Of a stretch of DNA of 6,302 nucleotides, positions 4,473 to 6,302 are shown one piece after another. Below the pieces are notes generated by a model. The model made no database searches and was not told where the DNA came from. It worked only from the letters and a program-made list of their open reading frames with translations. The number at the start of each line of letters is the position of its first letter. The first letter of the stretch is position 1. The translations under genes and the position numbers were made by a program. The DNA is from Chloroflexota bacterium (lineage in GTDB: Bacteria; Chloroflexota; Anaerolineae; Anaerolineales; JACQED01). The DNA is taken from positions 1-6,302 of the forward strand of contig JACQED010000255.1 in the NCBI GenBank assembly GCA_016200785.1. Reading direction: 5' to 3'.

Positions 4473-6284
4473 ATGAACGCTAGAATAATCGCCTTTCCAT
4501 TTCAAAGCTCCGTTTTGCGCGTCGTGCGGCTGGCTCTGGTAGCGCTGCTGTTGCTCGGTCTGCTTTCCTTACCTCTCGGAACGCAGTCCGGCCAGATCGC
4601 AAGAGCCATCGTGGAGGCAAGCAACCTTGAGGCGTTATCACGGCTGGCGACTCAGCGCGGCCTGACAGTCGAAGATCGCCTCCCGATGATCAACAGCCTG
4701 GTGGTTACCGGACAGCTGACCGATCTCGCCGCGCTCAGCGCGCTGCCCGGCGTGATCCGTGTCACGCCTGACGTCCAGGTGAATAAATCCGGAGACCCCG
4801 GCCCGGTTTCCACCGACTTCCCGGACGTCGTTGGCGCCAACCTCGTTTGGGCGCGTGGTTATTTCGGCCAGGATGTGACGGTAGCCATACTAGACACCGG
4901 AACCGCACAGCTTCCTATCCTGATGACGGGTGTCACGGGACACCGGCGACTGCTCGCTTCGGTCGATTTCGTCCAGGGTGAGGGTCAGGGCGCTGACAAC
5001 GAGGATGCGCCGTTGCGAGATCCAAACGGTCACGGCACTCACATCACCGGCGTGGTGGCCAACGCCGACGTTGGCGCAGACGGCGAGTACAACGGCATGG
5101 CTCCAGGAGCGAATTTAGTCGAAGTTCGTGTGCTGAACGCTCAGGGGCAGGGGACATATACGCAAGTCTTGTCCGGCATTCAGTGGGTCATAGACCATCA
5201 GGCCCGGTTCAACATCCGCGTGGTGAACATGTCGCTGTACGCCCCGGTCACTTCCCCTTACTTCGCCGATCCGCTGTCGCGCGCTGTGACGGCGCTGTGG
5301 AGCCGGGGCATTGTCGTCGTCGTAGCAGCTGGAAACGGCGGGCCGGGCCCGATGACAATTGGCGTGCCGGGCTATAATCCTTATGCCATTACCGTTGGCG
5401 CTTTCACCGACAATTACACACCCGCCGACGGAAGCGACGACTACCTGGCTCCGTTCTCGGCGGCCGGCCCGACCACCGATGGCTTCGTCAAGCCCGACCT
5501 GATCGCGCCCGGCGGCCACATCGTTTCGACGCTTTTGAACAGATCCGCGCTTGGTCAGGAATTCCCAGAAAACCAAATCAATAGGACCTACTCCAAGTTG
5601 GCTGGAACGTCGCAGGCGACGGCGGCGGTGAGCGGTGTGGTCGCGCTCATGCTCTCGGCCCATCCTGAACTCACGCCGAATCAGGTGAAGTATCGTCTCC
5701 TCGAAACGGCTATTCCCAACTTCTCGCCGGATCGAACGCAGGCGGCGTACAGCATTTGGCAACAAGGCGCCGGCCGCGTCTCCGCGCCCGACGCCGTCCT
5801 CTCCGGGCCAGATGGCGCGGCGAATGCGGGGCTGGACATCATGGCCGACCTGGCAGAGACAAGTCACTACCAGGGGCCAAGCTACTATGATCCGGCCTCG
5901 GGGCAATTCAAACTGCTTGGGCGAGAAGGCGTTGGGCCTAACGGTTACTCGGGATGGGCCGGCGGCTATTCCGGCTGGGCGGGCGGATACTCGGGATGGG
6001 CCGGCGGTTACTCAGGCTGGGCCGGCGGATACTCGGGTTGGGCCGGTGGTTACTCAGGCTGGGCCGGCGGATACTCGGGTTGGGCCGGTGGTTACTCAGG
6101 CTGGGCCGGCGGATACTCGGGCTGGGCCGGTGGTTACTCGGGTTGGGCAGGCAGTTACGGCAGTTCGGCGACAGCGCAGCAGTATGCTAACCTGGCCGGC
6201 GTTCCCGCCGGAACACGCTCCGTTTCCAACGTTGATGATGTCGAAACCGAGCCTTCCCGTGACGGCCAATCAGGCGGCGGCTAA
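4473..6284 (+). CDS. Secreted S8 (subtilisin-like) serine protease with C-terminal GYSGWAG repeats
   Basis: This 603-residue endopeptidase precursor starts with a signal peptide: basic residues R4, R16 and R19, a hydrophobic core at about 20-35, and a plausible cleavage site after A45 (ARA). Residues about 46-105 resemble an I9 propeptide, ending ALPGVIRVTPDVQV, which in this family folds and inhibits the enzyme until it is cut off. The catalytic domain (about 118-443) shows the full triad: D141 (AILDTG), H187 (NGHGTH) and S380 (AGTSQA), with oxyanion-hole N288 (AAGNGG). The serine motif is GTSQATAAVSG where the family norm is GTSMAxPxVxG, so Met, Pro and the residue after Pro are replaced. 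A linker (444-490) leads to ten tandem GYSGWAG heptads (491-560) and a polar tail ending SGGG; no C-terminal membrane anchor or LPXTG is seen. The start is bounded by an in-frame stop at 4455-4457, and the gene ends with TAA at 6282-6284. It should act outside the cytoplasmic membrane; substrate unknown. Confidence 0.95.
   Translation: MNARIIAFPFQSSVLRVVRLALVALLLLGLLSLPLGTQSGQIARAIVEASNLEALSRLATQRGLTVEDRLPMINSLVVTGQLTDLAALSALPGVIRVTPDVQVNKSGDPGPVSTDFPDVVGANLVWARGYFGQDVTVAILDTGTAQLPILMTGVTGHRRLLASVDFVQGEGQGADNEDAPLRDPNGHGTHITGVVANADVGADGEYNGMAPGANLVEVRVLNAQGQGTYTQVLSGIQWVIDHQARFNIRVVNMSLYAPVTSPYFADPLSRAVTALWSRGIVVVVAAGNGGPGPMTIGVPGYNPYAITVGAFTDNYTPADGSDDYLAPFSAAGPTTDGFVKPDLIAPGGHIVSTLLNRSALGQEFPENQINRTYSKLAGTSQATAAVSGVVALMLSAHPELTPNQVKYRLLETAIPNFSPDRTQAAYSIWQQGAGRVSAPDAVLSGPDGAANAGLDIMADLAETSHYQGPSYYDPASGQFKLLGREGVGPNGYSGWAGGYSGWAGGYSGWAGGYSGWAGGYSGWAGGYSGWAGGYSGWAGGYSGWAGGYSGWAGGYSGWAGSYGSSATAQQYANLAGVPAGTRSVSNVDDVETEPSRDGQSGGG
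5943..6152 (+). repeat. Ten tandem 21-bp units encoding GYSGWAG
   Basis: Ten in-frame 21-bp units (starting 5943, 5964, 5985, and so on to 6132) each encode exactly Gly-Tyr-Ser-Gly-Trp-Ala-Gly, protease residues 491-560. The protein sequence is invariant while codons vary: Gly1 is GGT, GGC or GGA, Tyr is TAC or TAT, Ser is TCG, TCC or TCA, and Gly4 is GGA, GGC or GGT. Trp is always TGG. The next residues, SYGSS, look like a degenerate eleventh copy. An aromatic residue falls every three or four positions between small residues, a pattern suited to repetitive beta or stacked structure, cell-surface retention or self-association; the role is not known from sequence. Confidence 0.97.
6006..6121 (+). 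repeat. Perfect 42-bp higher-order repeat inside the heptad array
   Basis: From 6006 to 6121 the sequence repeats perfectly with a 42-bp period (about 2.8 copies). Units 4, 6 and 8 are identical to one another (GGT TAC TCA GGC start), and units 5 and 7 are identical (GGA TAC TCG GGT start). Periodicity breaks on the left at 6005 (C, where 6047 has T) and on the right at 6122 (C, where 6080 has T). The block therefore expanded by duplication of a two-heptad unit more recently than the outer units 1-3 and 10. Confidence 0.95.
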
Positions 6285-6302
6285 GATCTCTCACGCGCCA
6301 CT

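Noticed and set aside
5115..5906. A 263-codon minus-strand frame opposite the protease
   Set aside because: It has Arg-rich low-information composition, no domain, and covers the S8 catalytic core on the other strand.
5954..6190. A 78-residue Arg/Leu/Gly-rich open frame overlapping the heptad array in the +2 frame
   Set aside because: A 21-bp tandem repeat with no stop in one unit stays open in that frame automatically. The S8 frame has a full domain, signal peptide and natural tail, so this is a by-product.

Overview
The window holds three protein genes, all on the + strand: the 3' end of a TolB-type beta-propeller gene, a complete 1172-residue multidomain signalling protein (zinc ribbon, class III nucleotide cyclase, STAND-type ATPase, TPR repeats), and a complete secreted subtilisin-like protease that ends in a striking ten-copy GYSGWAG repeat. 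The DNA is GC-rich by eye, except for an AT-richer stretch just upstream of the protease gene. There are no tRNA, rRNA, CRISPR or transposon signatures. My best guess is a Chloroflexota (Anaerolineae-like) bacterium. This rests on recalled resemblance: large cyclase/ATPase/TPR proteins and S8 proteases with aromatic, glycine-rich tails are familiar there. Nothing in the window proves it.

Layout: 1-663, propeller gene, cut at its 5' end by the window edge. 664-739, a short gap with a plausible sigma70-type promoter (669-697) and a perfect GC-rich stem-loop (709-725). 740-4258, the cyclase/ATPase/TPR gene; an in-frame stop at 701-703 makes ATG 740 its only possible usual start. 4259-4472, a 214-base AT-richer intergenic region with small inverted repeats, a second promoter candidate (4356-4384) and a stem-loop with a G7 run in its loop (4394-4421). 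4473-6284, the S8 protease, whose start is bounded by an in-frame stop at 4455-4457. 6285-6302 is 18 bases with nothing visible.

How the genes might work together is inference. The cyclase protein looks like a cytoplasmic sensor and switch: TPR repeats would bind a ligand or partner, the ATPase would change state, and the cyclase would make cAMP (or cGMP). All six catalytic positions of the cyclase are present, with Thr rather than Asp at the base-recognition position. The protease has an export signal, an I9-like propeptide and an intact Asp/His/Ser triad, so it should act outside the membrane. The propeller protein is probably a scaffold or binding module. Each of the two complete genes appears to have its own promoter, so a single operon is not required, and co-orientation alone does not show a shared pathway.
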